From NCBI RefSeq assembly GCF_000381905.1, contig NZ_KB907278.1:1305-64011 (forward strand): 62,707 bases of DNA. Reading direction: 5' to 3'. A program made the position numbers and the translations under genes. Source of the DNA: Paenibacillus fonticola DSM 21315 (GTDB lineage Bacteria > Bacillota > Bacilli > Paenibacillales > Paenibacillaceae). The notes beneath the pieces were generated by a model. That model was not told the origin of the DNA. It worked only from the letters and a program-made list of their open reading frames with translations, and searched no databases. This document shows, in pieces, positions 46,236-55,352 of the stretch (its first letter is position 1; every line of letters starts with the position of its first letter).

Positions 46236-46847
46236 TCAAGAAGCCTTCTTCCATCTACGAATGAACCAGATTAAGGCCAGCACGATGCCTGCGCCGATTA
46301 CAACATAAGCAATGTTCGAATACACATCCATAAATTCAACAATCCTCTCCCATGAGCCGCCGACGGCTGCTCCGACATAGACCAGAACAATATTCCAAAT
46401 CAGCGTCCCGATCGTCGTAAAGAGCAGAAACAGGCTGAATTTCATTTTGGCCATGCCGGCCGGAATCGAAATCAGGCTGCGAATGAGCGGGATCATACGA
46501 CAAAATAAAACTGTCCAGTAGCCGAATCTATCAAACCATGCATCCGCTTTTCGCACGTCCTCCCTCTTCAGCCTTAAATACTTCCCCCACCTGTCTATAA
46601 TCGCCTCAAGCCGATCCACATTAAGAATGTAGCCAGCACCGTACAAAATAACCGCTCCTACAACTGAGCCCAGTGTCGCAGCAATGATCACCCCGGTTAT
46701 CGTCAAGCCGGAGTAGGTCGTCATAAAGCCGCCAAACGTTAAAATTACCTCGGAAGGAATAGGCGGGAACACATTTTCCAGCGCAATGAGCAGAAAAATG
46801 CCAATGTACCCGAACTGCTCCATAAACTCCGTTATCCAGTTTTCCAT
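46236..46847 (-). CDS. DedA-family membrane protein
   Basis: A 203-residue protein of the DedA/SNARE-associated superfamily, recently linked to transport (flipping) of lipid carriers or phosphatidylethanolamine. The re-entrant loop ENVFPPIPSEVIL and FxRxxPxxRxxIS-like FCRMIPLIRSLISIPAGM are diagnostic. About five membrane spans, positively charged C-terminus. ATG 46847 is six bases after GGAGG. Proximity to uppP (122 bases) fits carrier-lipid recycling. Confidence 0.92.
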   Translation of the reverse strand: MENWITEFMEQFGYIGIFLLIALENVFPPIPSEVILTFGGFMTTYSGLTITGVIIAATLGSVVGAVILYGAGYILNVDRLEAIIDRWGKYLRLKREDVRKADAWFDRFGYWTVLFCRMIPLIRSLISIPAGMAKMKFSLFLLFTTIGTLIWNIVLVYVGAAVGGSWERIVEFMDVYSNIAYVVIGAGIVLALIWFIRRWKKAS

Positions 46848-46866
46848 ATATACCTCCACATTGTTT

Positions 46867-48819
46867 TCATATAATAGCTTTTCTTACGTTCCGCAAATAC
46901 CTTCTGCGAATGAAATAAAAGTACATGACCTGTACAATAAAGAAACTTGCAAGGATAAAACCAGCCTCTACCGCAATAGAGAAGTTAAAATAGCTTTGCA
47001 AAGCGACAAAGGCAAACAGGCTGTGAATCATCGCCATGCCGATGGGGACGAAGAAGAGCAGACTGATCTGCCGGGTAACCATCGTATCGATCTCCCTCTG
47101 CGTTACGCCGATTTTGGACATCGTCGCATACTGCCTGCGGTCGTACTCCAAATCCGCGTACAGCCTGAAATATAAGAAGCTTCCGGCCGCGATAAAAAAC
47201 ACGGTGCCGACGAGCAGCGCGATAAACAGCATCGTACTGTAAATGCTGGTCTGCACAGCAAACAGCGTTCCACTTACCGTCATCGCGTAAAGCTCTTCCG
47301 CAGTGTAAGTCACCTTGCCGTTCTCTGTCAATGCGATGCCGATGCCCTCGCTCTTCTCGAGGCCGTCCAAATAATAAGCAAAATACCAATCCTCTTGCCC
47401 AGCCTTCGGCAGCTCGTTCATCCACTCATCGCTGACGACGAGACCGCTGAATTTCCCTTCCATACTTCCTCCAAGCTCGAGGGTTAAATATTCCGGAATC
47501 GGCACATGACTCGTAATCTCCGTTTCCACGAGCTCAAGCTCTGTGCCTGGTATTTTGTACGAGACAAGCTGCCGTTCCCGCAGCAAAGGTCTTTCACGCT
47601 GTGACCCCAGCATGATGAGCGCAGAGGGGCCTGACAATGGCTCATCCTTGAATGGAATCCCCGCTGCGGCGATCAAGCGCTCATAATCGGAGAAAGCGAT
47701 CAGCGGCATGCGCTGGAGCTTGCCCTTCCCATTTGATTCCTCTAGTACATCCACGATTTTTATCGGCAGGCTAACCTGTTCATAATATAATCCGCGAGCT
47801 GTCAGTTCTGCTGTAATCTCTTGCAAGTGAGCCCTCTCCACCGGATTGTTTCCCTTCGATACATAACCAACCGCCGCAAGATAATCCTGCCTGAACTCGT
47901 AAGATAGTCGATGTATGGAGGCAAACACGCCAATCGCACAAAACGTAACGGTTGAAATGATCGTAACGAGGAACAGCATTTGGGTATTCTCTTTCATCCG
48001 ATGAGCCAACGCGGAAATCGTCACGATATTCGTTCTCCGCCAAAACAGCTTGCGGCGGCTCTTTACGGCCTCCACAAGATAAACACTAAAGTAGGCATAC
48101 AAAAGGTATGTCCCAATCACCGTCATTAAAGTGACGGGCACCATACGTATTACAACAGTTACCGCGGTCGACGTTGCTGCCAAACAATAGCTAAGCAGCA
48201 GGAGAGCGATTGCCAGGCTCGACAACACCAGTGACTTCCTCGGCGCTTCAGCTTGCCATTGACGGGACTGAAACAGCTCGATGAGTTTATATTTTCCGAT
48301 CAAACCTGAAGTAAAGACCGAAATAAGCAAAAACAGCACGGCAAATGCAGCCAGTGTCAGCAGTACAGCAAACCATGAGATATGGAACTTCAGCTGTTCT
48401 ATACCCAGTATGTTCGCGCCAGCCATCAGGAACAATTTGGCCGTAATTAATCCGGCTACGATCCCAGTCAACATGGACGCGCCGCCGATAGTGATGTTTT
48501 CCAGAAAGAACATTCGATGGAGCTGCCCTCGGGTCATACCGTGAAGCCGCAAAATTCCTAGCTCTCTCTTCCGCGACTGTATAAAAGAGCCTACCGAGTA
48601 GATCACGAAAAAAAGTGAAAAAAAATAAACAGTGCCGACAGCGACCTGGAGCGCCTCAACCGCCTGATCGTAAATCATGTTTTCCTGAATGCCCGGATGG
48701 AACAGGAACAAGGCGCACAGAAAAAATATCATTACAGAAAACGAACTGCTTAAATAATAAGCGGCATAGATTCGCTTGTTACGCAGAACATGGTTAAAGG
48801 CGAATTGTCGAAAGGTCAT
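46867..48819 (-). CDS. Bce-type ABC transporter permease (FtsX-like)
   Basis: A 650-residue permease with ten predicted spans and a large extracellular domain (about 330-530) between spans 7 and 8, the BceB layout. FtsX-type segments appear near 55-125 and at the C-terminus. Such permeases, with their kinase, detect and protect against peptide antibiotics that bind cell-wall lipids. Start at 48819 lies inside the ATPase gene (26-base overlap), with GGAGGGG upstream. Confidence 0.93.
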   Translation of the reverse strand: MTFRQFAFNHVLRNKRIYAAYYLSSSFSVMIFFLCALFLFHPGIQENMIYDQAVEALQVAVGTVYFFSLFFVIYSVGSFIQSRKRELGILRLHGMTRGQLHRMFFLENITIGGASMLTGIVAGLITAKLFLMAGANILGIEQLKFHISWFAVLLTLAAFAVLFLLISVFTSGLIGKYKLIELFQSRQWQAEAPRKSLVLSSLAIALLLLSYCLAATSTAVTVVIRMVPVTLMTVIGTYLLYAYFSVYLVEAVKSRRKLFWRRTNIVTISALAHRMKENTQMLFLVTIISTVTFCAIGVFASIHRLSYEFRQDYLAAVGYVSKGNNPVERAHLQEITAELTARGLYYEQVSLPIKIVDVLEESNGKGKLQRMPLIAFSDYERLIAAAGIPFKDEPLSGPSALIMLGSQRERPLLRERQLVSYKIPGTELELVETEITSHVPIPEYLTLELGGSMEGKFSGLVVSDEWMNELPKAGQEDWYFAYYLDGLEKSEGIGIALTENGKVTYTAEELYAMTVSGTLFAVQTSIYSTMLFIALLVGTVFFIAAGSFLYFRLYADLEYDRRQYATMSKIGVTQREIDTMVTRQISLLFFVPIGMAMIHSLFAFVALQSYFNFSIAVEAGFILASFFIVQVMYFYFIRRRYLRNVRKAII

Positions 48820-49564
48820 GCGTATCCCCTCCGAGCAGCGACAGCATATCAATGATTTTCTGAAAAAAAACCTGACGGTTGCTGCCCCGATAAACTTCGT
48901 TATAAAACTTTCCATCTTTAATGAAAATGACACGATGGCAAAAGCTGGCTGCCACCGCATCGTGCGTAACCATAAAAATGGTCGCCCGCTCCTCTTCGTT
49001 TATAGTGGAGAAAGCCTCCATCACTTCCCGGGATGATTTGGAATCCAAATTCCCTGTCGGCTCATCTGCCAGTATTAAGGATGGCCGATGAATAATCGCG
49101 CGGGCAATAGCGGTCTTCTGCATCTCCCCGCCCGATACCTCATTGCTATACTTGCCTAGCAACTCGCTGATCCCTAACCTCTCCGCGATTGCGGTGGCCC
49201 TGCTCTCCATTTCGCGCACAGGCGTGCCGTCCAACGTTAGCGGTAGTACGATGTTCTCCTCAATCGTCAGCGTATCCAATAAGTTGAACTGTTGAAAAAT
49301 AAAACCCAGCTCCCGACGGCGGAACATTGCGGCTTCATCATCGCTCATCCTATGGGGTTCCCGGCCCTCGATCATCACTCTTCCCGAGGTCGGTTCATCA
49401 ATGGTCGCAATTACATTTAGCAACGTCGTCTTGCCGCTGCCGGATGGTCCCATTACACCGACGAACTCCCCTCGTTCTATCCGAAAGGAAACACCTTGGA
49501 GCGCCCTGGTGGATATTTTGCCTTCATAAATTTTGGATAATGCACTTACCTCTAACACCGGCAT
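48794..49564 (-). CDS. Bce-type ABC transporter ATP-binding protein
   Basis: A 256-residue MacB/LolD-class ATPase. Walker A GPSGSGKTTLLN, Q-loop FQQFNLLDTLT, signature VSGGEMQKTAIARA, Walker B LILADEPTGNLDS. AGGAG lies 11 bases ahead of the ATG. It forms one transcript with the permease gene. A candidate response-regulator operator and -10 lie upstream. Confidence 0.94.
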   Translation of the reverse strand: MPVLEVSALSKIYEGKISTRALQGVSFRIERGEFVGVMGPSGSGKTTLLNVIATIDEPTSGRVMIEGREPHRMSDDEAAMFRRRELGFIFQQFNLLDTLTIEENIVLPLTLDGTPVREMESRATAIAERLGISELLGKYSNEVSGGEMQKTAIARAIIHRPSLILADEPTGNLDSKSSREVMEAFSTINEEERATIFMVTHDAVAASFCHRVIFIKDGKFYNEVYRGSNRQVFFQKIIDMLSLLGGDTHDLSTIRL

Positions 49565-49636
49565 AGGTTCATGTCTCCTGTTTGGTGGTATGTAGGGATG
49601 TAGGGATGTAAGATGTTAGTAACTTGGGATGCTAAC

Positions 49637-49702
49637 AGTATACGATTCCTGATCTGAAGGAAGCCACATCGTTACCTTACATTTCCCTTACAACTCTGTA
49701 AG
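49637..49702 (-). promoter_or_regulatory. Bce-type response-regulator operator and promoter
   Basis: CTTACA-ACTC-TGTAAG (49687-49702) is a perfect 6-4-6 inverted repeat matching the TTACA-N4-TGTAA form of BceR-like sites. A TATACT -10 lies at 49642-49637 on the minus strand, so the operator is about 65 bases upstream of the predicted start, in the usual place. A further TGTAAG half-site lies between. This is upstream of the transporter genes, so autoinduced resistance is inferred. Confidence 0.7.
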
Positions 49703-49724
49703 TTTGTTGTTATCGCGCACAGAA

Positions 49725-50696
49725 CTAGAAGAGAATCCGTACGGCCGTTCCTTTTCCTTCGACGGATTCAAGTTCTATTTCATGACCAAGCTTATGACAT
49801 ATTTCTTTGACCAAGTACATGCCCATCCCCGTGGATTCTTGAAATTTCCTGCCGTTCTCCCCCGTAAAATAAGCATCGAATACGCGCGGCAAATCGCTGT
49901 CCGGGATGCCTATGCCTTCATCCTCTATTTCAAGGATGGTTCGCCCATCCACTTGGTCTGCTCGAAAATATAGCTTGCCGTTCTCCTTTGTCGTATAGCG
50001 GACAGCATTCGTGATCAGCTGGGCCAACACAAAATCCAACCATTTCTCATCAGAGACGACGGACAACTGCGGCTCCAAATCAATGACGGGAAATACTTTA
50101 CCCCGAATAAACAGGCGTTTCTGTGCGGATGTCACCCTGCGCACCACCGCCTCAAGCTCAAGCGTCTCGACGTGGATATCATGTTCAAACCTATCCAGGC
50201 GAGCGGTATATAGCACTATGTCCAGCCCTTTTCTCAGCCTGTCCAATTCATCGGCAATCGCCACCGAGCGTGGATTGCTCTCCTGCTGAATCATCAAATG
50301 TATGACGGAAATCGGCGTCTTCATTTGGTGTACCCACTGGTTGATGAAATGAATATGGCTCTCGATTTTCTCCGTCTGCTCATTCAACTCGGACAAATAA
50401 TGGCGGTATTGCGATTTAAGCAGGCGATGCAACCCTTCTGACAATGGGGTTACGGGCTTCACATCGGTAAAATCGCCAATCGATGCAGCAGGCTGCTCCA
50501 GCCTCCGATAGAAGCTGCGATGTGTCATGTAACGAAATAAAAGGTAACCTGCCAGCAGGCAACTGCTTAGCAGAACGGCATACAAGCTGACTGCAGTATT
50601 TCGATAACCGTCCAGCCAGTAAACAAAAGTCACAACAGTCAATTGCACGACATAGATGATGATTAACGGCCTCTGCTCCCTCAAAAAAAGCTTCAT
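49725..50696 (-). CDS. Bce-type intramembrane-sensing histidine kinase
   Basis: A 323-residue kinase with two short N-terminal membrane spans (about 10-28 and 36-55) and almost no extracellular loop, as in BceS; signal detection is by the permease. Phosphoacceptor H123 is in QWVHQMKTPIS; ATPase boxes are N in ITNAVRYT, DEGIGIP, and STGMGMYLVK. ATG 50696 overlaps the regulator's stop by four bases. Confidence 0.93.
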   Translation of the reverse strand: MKLFLREQRPLIIIYVVQLTVVTFVYWLDGYRNTAVSLYAVLLSSCLLAGYLLFRYMTHRSFYRRLEQPAASIGDFTDVKPVTPLSEGLHRLLKSQYRHYLSELNEQTEKIESHIHFINQWVHQMKTPISVIHLMIQQESNPRSVAIADELDRLRKGLDIVLYTARLDRFEHDIHVETLELEAVVRRVTSAQKRLFIRGKVFPVIDLEPQLSVVSDEKWLDFVLAQLITNAVRYTTKENGKLYFRADQVDGRTILEIEDEGIGIPDSDLPRVFDAYFTGENGRKFQESTGMGMYLVKEICHKLGHEIELESVEGKGTAVRILF

Positions 50697-51394
50697 TGCC
50701 GCTCTCCCCAACTAGGAACAAGCCGATAGCCCTGCCCGCGAACAGTCTGAAGCGCATATTCGATACCTAATGCAGACAGCTTCTTCCGCACCCGGGTAAC
50801 GTACACGTTTAACGTATTATCATCCACGAAAACCTGATCATCCCATATTTTTTCCAACAGGCGGTCTCGGCTCACAACCTGCTGTACCTTCATCATCAGT
50901 TCATCCATGATCTTCATCTCCGTATGGCTTAGCTCGATTTTGAGCCCATCCAATGATAAACAGAGCCGTTCCCGATCCAAGCTAAGACCATGGACATCCA
51001 GAGGGCAATCGACAGGCACTGCCGCATACGTTCCATAGGCGCGGCGAAGCTGGCTGTTTATTTTTGCTAAGACGATATCATAATCAAAAGGTTTTGTTAT
51101 ATAATCATCCGCCCCATTTTCCAGAGCCATCACCTGATCCATTTTACCGTCGCGTGCTGACAGGAATAGGATCGGACATGTCGATAGATTGCGGATTTGG
51201 CGGCACCAGTAATATCCGTCATATTTCGGTAAATTTACGTCCAGTAGTACTAAATGGGGTTCGAACTGCTGAAACTGCGCTTTTATGCTATCGAAATCCT
51301 TCACCGCCAAGGTGTCGTAATCGAACTTGTGTAAATACGCCTCCAGCAATTTGACCAATCCTTGATCATCTTCAACGATCAAAATTTTAAACAT
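50693..51394 (-). CDS. Bce-type response regulator (OmpR family)
   Basis: A 233-residue regulator. Receiver domain: acidic pocket EDD (8-10), phosphoacceptor D52, and K near 101 (ITKPFD). The DNA-binding winged helix from about 130 contains RLLEKIWDD and the RVRKKL and RGQGYRL motifs of the OmpR/PhoB group. First gene of the pair with the kinase; probably binds the dyad at 49687-49702. Confidence 0.94.
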   Translation of the reverse strand: MFKILIVEDDQGLVKLLEAYLHKFDYDTLAVKDFDSIKAQFQQFEPHLVLLDVNLPKYDGYYWCRQIRNLSTCPILFLSARDGKMDQVMALENGADDYITKPFDYDIVLAKINSQLRRAYGTYAAVPVDCPLDVHGLSLDRERLCLSLDGLKIELSHTEMKIMDELMMKVQQVVSRDRLLEKIWDDQVFVDDNTLNVYVTRVRKKLSALGIEYALQTVRGQGYRLVPSWGERQ

Positions 51395-51509
51395 GCTCGT
51401 TCTCCTTTAATATTAACGGAAACACCCCGTTGCTAGTTAACCCTCCTCTATCTTAGCAAAAAAAAGCCGCTAAAGGCGAAAAAGAAGCTGTGTCCAAAGT
51501 ACAGAACCT

Positions 51510-51681
51510 AAACAATTGACGATTGAGGGCCGTACGTCCCTCCCTCCGGCCGTTTGAGAAATGGACGGCTCGTTATCCGCATACGCCAGCCGGCCCGGAG
51601 GAGCAGCCCGATTATACGATCAACGAGCCGCTGGAACCGCTGGTGCTGGCCGAACGGCTGAACGCCCGGTTATTGGAGTAA
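51510..51681 (+). pseudogene. Possible remnant of a coding sequence
   Basis: A GC-rich stretch inside an AT-rich gap keeps an open plus frame from just after a TGA near 51507 to TAA at 51679-51681, about 57 codons. The peptide has protein-like composition (RYPHTPAGPEEQPDYTIN, then EPLEPLVLAERLNARLLE) and ends cleanly, but no start codon with a ribosome site precedes it. It may be the 3' end of a lost gene. The parent family was not recognised. Confidence 0.35.
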
Positions 51682-51843
51682 AGGACGAATCATAGACGAG
51701 TTATACACATACGTTGTTATATAATTACCTACAAACAAGTTCACGCTTAGTTCGGTCTGCTGCGGTAAATATCGATGACTTTTTTAATAAGTTAAGATGG
51801 AGCCGTCCAATTAAGTTCTTAGAACAATAAGTCCCTAAAAAGA

Positions 51844-51881
51844 GTTGGACGGAAAACGCGCTGTTTTCCGTCCAACCTTTT
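51844..51881. terminator. Strong bidirectional terminator
   Basis: GTTGGACGGAAAAC (51844-51857) pairs perfectly with GTTTTCCGTCCAAC (51863-51876), followed by CTTTTT; on the minus strand CTCTTTTTAGGG follows. It would end the sigma-factor operon (last stop 52021) and any plus-strand transcript. Confidence 0.82.
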
Positions 51882-52020
51882 TACATATCTGCTTTGTAGA
51901 AAAACAGCGAGGCGGGTGCCGCTGCTCTTAGTAAATTGGGTCAGTTTATACTGATTTTCTGGACACTCCCTCTTTCAAATCCACGCAGGAGCCCCATTGA
52001 CACAAAAGCATATCGCCCAA

Positions 52021-53166
52021 TCAATCGTCAAAACGTATATCATCGTTCTTGTTTCGAGACAGCAGCTTGATTCCGCCCCCGATGAGGACAAGTGAGACGA
52101 TAAGCGGCCGCAAGTACGTCGTGATGAAATGTCGAATGTGAAACTCTGGTAAAAAGCGGTCAAATACCGGAACAATCAGGCTCATCGTCACATAATAAAC
52201 GCCTAGCAGCAGCAAGATGAGCCCCAGCCAATTCTGATTGCTGCCTTTCCAGTCCAGCAGCGGGCGATCCTCTAGCAGACCAAGGTCATATCGGCTCGTC
52301 GCCTGCAGCCCGTCAAAGAAACTGTAAAACCAAATGACCGGTACGATAAATAGAAACAACGACAGCCGCAGCACATCAATAATATAAAAGCTGCCAATAA
52401 ACAGCACCATCATTTGCAGTCCCCGCTTCTGCATCCCTAGATACATCTGACCCGCACCCGGAAAAGCGGATAACAGCATCGCCAGCGTCTTGCTCCGCTT
52501 GCCTTCCACCCGGCCGGACTCCCATTCGTCGAACAGCGTGCGGTCGGCCAGCAGCTCGCCAGCCTGCTTGCGATGGACAAGCTGCACCGCATCGAACATG
52601 CAGTACAGCCAAATAATTGGCAGCAGGCCGAGGAATAGCAGAAATACACTTCGATTCGTTATCCCCGTAAGTACGAACATCATCGTGATCAACCCGAAGA
52701 AGCTCATCAAAAAAGACAGTCCCCGCTGCATCAACCCGAGCTGAAAATGGCCCAGCCCAGGAACGAACGATAGCAGAATCGTATAGAACCGCTCCGCATC
52801 CGCTTGACCTTTACGCGTCCGTTCATACGGATAAGTGGACAACTCCTCGGCGGGCGCACGCAGTAAAATAATGACTAAATCAAGCATGCAGATGCACCAG
52901 AGCACAAAAGCACAGATGCACGCCAGCAGCATGATCTCCCCTTTACTAACTGACACCGCCAGCAGAAAACCAAGCAGCAGGCCGCCAAAGAAAAATATCG
53001 GGTAAACGATGCCTTTCGTCCTTCTCCCCCAATATAAATGGCCGAGACCGGGAATAAAATTCAATATGAACGCAAGCATTCTATTTCGGTATTGTGGCAA
53101 TAAAACCGCATCCTTTCCATCGTTTAAAAGTCGTACAGCATCGATTGAACTTTCCGGCGCAACCAA
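52021..53166 (-). CDS. Multi-span membrane protein with three PGxG repeats
   Basis: A 381-residue integral membrane protein. Three spaced modules each begin with a TM2-domain-like motif: FIPGLGHLYWG (about 37), FVPGLGHFQLG (about 134) and FPGAGQMYLG (about 234), each followed by hydrophobic spans and a polar linker ending near a W/L-Y-x-x-FD segment. About nine to ten spans in all. Function unknown; operon position after an ECF sigma and an anti-sigma-like gene suggests an envelope-stress role. The frame opens at TTG 53166, four bases after the anti-sigma stop, without a clear ribosome site; ATG 53079 would cut off 29 residues. Confidence 0.72.
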   Translation of the reverse strand: MVAPESSIDAVRLLNDGKDAVLLPQYRNRMLAFILNFIPGLGHLYWGRRTKGIVYPIFFFGGLLLGFLLAVSVSKGEIMLLACICAFVLWCICMLDLVIILLRAPAEELSTYPYERTRKGQADAERFYTILLSFVPGLGHFQLGLMQRGLSFLMSFFGLITMMFVLTGITNRSVFLLFLGLLPIIWLYCMFDAVQLVHRKQAGELLADRTLFDEWESGRVEGKRSKTLAMLLSAFPGAGQMYLGMQKRGLQMMVLFIGSFYIIDVLRLSLFLFIVPVIWFYSFFDGLQATSRYDLGLLEDRPLLDWKGSNQNWLGLILLLLGVYYVTMSLIVPVFDRFLPEFHIRHFITTYLRPLIVSLVLIGGGIKLLSRNKNDDIRFDD

Positions 53167-53170
53167 AACG

Positions 53171-53635
53171 TTAAGGCTTTAAATAATCGAGCCAGCCTGA
53201 AGTTTTGTCGAGTATTTGCTCGCTTAAGGAAGGCTCTGAAGAGGGTGGGAGCACATGCCGGGCCCCAGTCGTTAAGCGATCAAACACGCCAAACGATAAC
53301 AGAAACAAAGTGACCGAGGCCGCGATGACATAATTGAACAGCGGATGCCCGATCCAGCGGTTCTTGGAAACTCTCGTTTTCCTTCTAGCGCTCTGCGCAG
53401 CCTTTCTGGGAGAACGTGGAAGGGCGTCCATCAGCGCTTCCAGCAGTGCCTCTTCCTCCTCCTGCTGCAGTTGAGGCAGCTCATGCTCAAATGCTTCGAT
53501 AGCTTCCATATAAGACTCTAAAGCGCCAGCATCGCAAAACAATAAATTTTCAATATGCCGTCTTTCCTGCTCATCCAGTTCGCCTTGAATATATTTGTCC
53601 CAACGTATGCTTTGCCCCGGTTGTTTTGCATTCAT
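53171..53635 (-). CDS. Putative anti-sigma factor
   Basis: A 154-residue protein with a cytoplasmic N-terminal half (DKYIQGELDEQERRHIENLL, resembling the zinc-finger-like anti-sigma fold but lacking the HxxxCxxC ligands), an acidic Glu/Gln segment, one membrane span (about 100-120) and a short outer tail. Function is inferred from topology and context. ATG 53635 overlaps the sigma stop (ATGA) and lies seven bases after GGAGG; an ATG at 53641 sits inside that site. Confidence 0.72.
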   Translation of the reverse strand: MNAKQPGQSIRWDKYIQGELDEQERRHIENLLFCDAGALESYMEAIEAFEHELPQLQQEEEEALLEALMDALPRSPRKAAQSARRKTRVSKNRWIGHPLFNYVIAASVTLFLLSFGVFDRLTTGARHVLPPSSEPSLSEQILDKTSGWLDYLKP

Positions 53636-54180
53636 CTCCATTCCTCCTCCTTCCAATGCTCGCGAATCCATGATCTGGCCCGGTACAGTCTCGATTCTAC
53701 CGATTTCACAGCAATAGACTGCTCCGCGGCAATATCGTCATAGCTTTTTCCTTCTAAATAAAATGCCGTAATAATGTCACGATGCCCTGGCGGCAGCTCC
53801 CGGATCCGGGTACGAAGCCGGGCCTTACGCTCCTGATCCATTAATTGCTGCAAAGTATCGTCCTCATGAACTGGCGCAATATGTAATACTTTGGCGGGAT
53901 CCCATTGTTCCTCTTTGCGGCGATCCCGCTTTCGCTTTAAATCAATCGCCTTATGAACAGCAATGCGGGTTAACCAAGTTTTAAAGCCTTCATAGCGGTA
54001 GCCGGGGAGAGATTTATAGACTTGCAGAAATATTTCTTGCGAGGCGTCCTCCGCTTCCTTTGCTTCCCGTAGTACGGAATAAGCAATCCGGTATATGTAC
54101 GCGCTGTACTGCTTCACCAATTCACGAAAAGCAACGCGGTCACCCTGTTGAATTTTTTGGATTAGTGCCTTTTCCTCAAT
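53632..54180 (-). CDS. ECF-family RNA polymerase sigma factor with a likely ATT start
   Basis: A 182-residue sigma-70 family protein of the ECF group. Region 2 (about 20-90) has RELVKQYSAYIYRIAYSVL, AEDASQEIF and TWLTRIAVHKAIDLKR; region 4 (about 125-170) has LPPGHRDIITAFYLEGKSYDDIAAEQ. The first standard codon in frame is TTG at 54120, which would remove the first helix (ALIQKIQQGDRVAF). In-frame ATT at 54180-54178 restores the full N-terminus and has AAGGAGGGG eight bases upstream. Either ATT is the start or there is a base error. Confidence 0.85.
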   Translation of the reverse strand: MEEKALIQKIQQGDRVAFRELVKQYSAYIYRIAYSVLREAKEAEDASQEIFLQVYKSLPGYRYEGFKTWLTRIAVHKAIDLKRKRDRRKEEQWDPAKVLHIAPVHEDDTLQQLMDQERKARLRTRIRELPPGHRDIITAFYLEGKSYDDIAAEQSIAVKSVESRLYRARSWIREHWKEEEWR

Positions 54181-54241
54181 GACTCTCCCCTCCTTCCCAT
54201 TTATATAGACGAAGCAGCCCTTCCCTGCCCCTGCATAAAAT

Positions 54242-54298
54242 AAAAAAAAGAATTTGCTCCATAAGCAAAGACGCCGACGACTACCTTTCGCCAGCGTC
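54242..54298 (-). terminator. Terminator of the RimK-like gene
   Basis: On the minus strand an 11-bp stem (54298-54288 with 54280-54270; two G-T pairs) is followed by TTTGCT-tatgg-AGCAAA and then TTCTTTTTTTT. Confidence 0.75.
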
Positions 54299-54333
54299 CT
54301 ATCCCTATTTCAAGCTATACAACAACTCCACTG

Positions 54334-55242
54334 CTATTCATATCGGTGTATCCGTACTCTTAAAAAATTGTAAATTTCCTCAGGTATATTCACATTACAG
54401 CAGGATTCCAGCCCTTCAAACCCAGGGGAGGAATTCGCCTCGCAAATTTTATAATGATCACCATCAAACAACAGGTCGATTCCAGCGATATCCAGGTTCA
54501 AAATCCGTGACGTTTCCAAGGCGAGCCACTCAATTTCCGGTGTAATTTCGTAAGGCTCCACCAATCCCCCGCGCGAATAATTCGCCTTGAAGCTGCCGCT
54601 GCCGGAATGCCGCTTCATCGCCGCTACAGCCCTGCCCCCGATCGTAATGACACGCAAGTCCTTTCCGCGGCTCGGCTCGACGAACTCCTGTAAAATCATC
54701 GTCGCATCTTCTTTGTAGGCATAAATCATCTCCAGCAAATCAATGAAATTATGACTTGTCTCTGCCAGAAACACCCCACAGCCTTGAGACCCGGAAATCG
54801 TCTTCACGACGACGGGAAATCCTAAATGCTTGTCCACTAATTGCACATCCACTTTAGATCGAATCAGCATCGTTTTGGGAACGGGTAAATTATGCTCCGC
54901 CAAAATTTGCAGCGTGTACATTTTATCTTTTACCGTTTCGATGCTCTGCGAAGAATTAAATGTCTTCACCCCAAGCCGCTCTAAATGCCGGATCAAAGCG
55001 AGGCCGAAATAATTCGTTCCAGCGCCCATGCGCGGCAGTACAAAATCCGGTAGCTGCAGCACTTCACCATCGACCATCACGCTTTTTCGGTCATCTCGGG
55101 TAACGATCAACTCAAACTGTTCCGGAGAAAAAACACGGATATCCATATTGTGCTGCGCCGCGTCTTCAAGCAAACGCCTCAGTTCATATGTCTCAGGTTT
55201 TACTTCGTTTGAAGCGTTTTTGTAAATGATCCAGCCTTTCAT
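54334..55242 (-). CDS. RimK-like ATP-grasp ligase
   Basis: A 302-residue ATP-grasp enzyme. N-terminal domain 1-90; central KDKMYTLQILAEHNLPVPKT and VVKTISGSQGCGV are ATP-grasp motifs; C-terminal metal ligands lie in DIAGIDLL and CEANSSPGFEG. RimK-type enzymes add glutamate or other amino acids to a protein or small-molecule carboxylate. The substrate is not given by context: it stands alone between terminators. AAGGAG precedes the ATG. Confidence 0.85.
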   Translation of the reverse strand: MKGWIIYKNASNEVKPETYELRRLLEDAAQHNMDIRVFSPEQFELIVTRDDRKSVMVDGEVLQLPDFVLPRMGAGTNYFGLALIRHLERLGVKTFNSSQSIETVKDKMYTLQILAEHNLPVPKTMLIRSKVDVQLVDKHLGFPVVVKTISGSQGCGVFLAETSHNFIDLLEMIYAYKEDATMILQEFVEPSRGKDLRVITIGGRAVAAMKRHSGSGSFKANYSRGGLVEPYEITPEIEWLALETSRILNLDIAGIDLLFDGDHYKICEANSSPGFEGLESCCNVNIPEEIYNFLRVRIHRYE

Positions 55243-55352
55243 TACATTTCTCCTTCCGACATATAAATGGATGCAATGGTGTATAATTTACGTTAAGGGT
55301 CCCATCTAAAACATAACATATATCAGGAACTACAGTAAGAAAAACATCAAAA

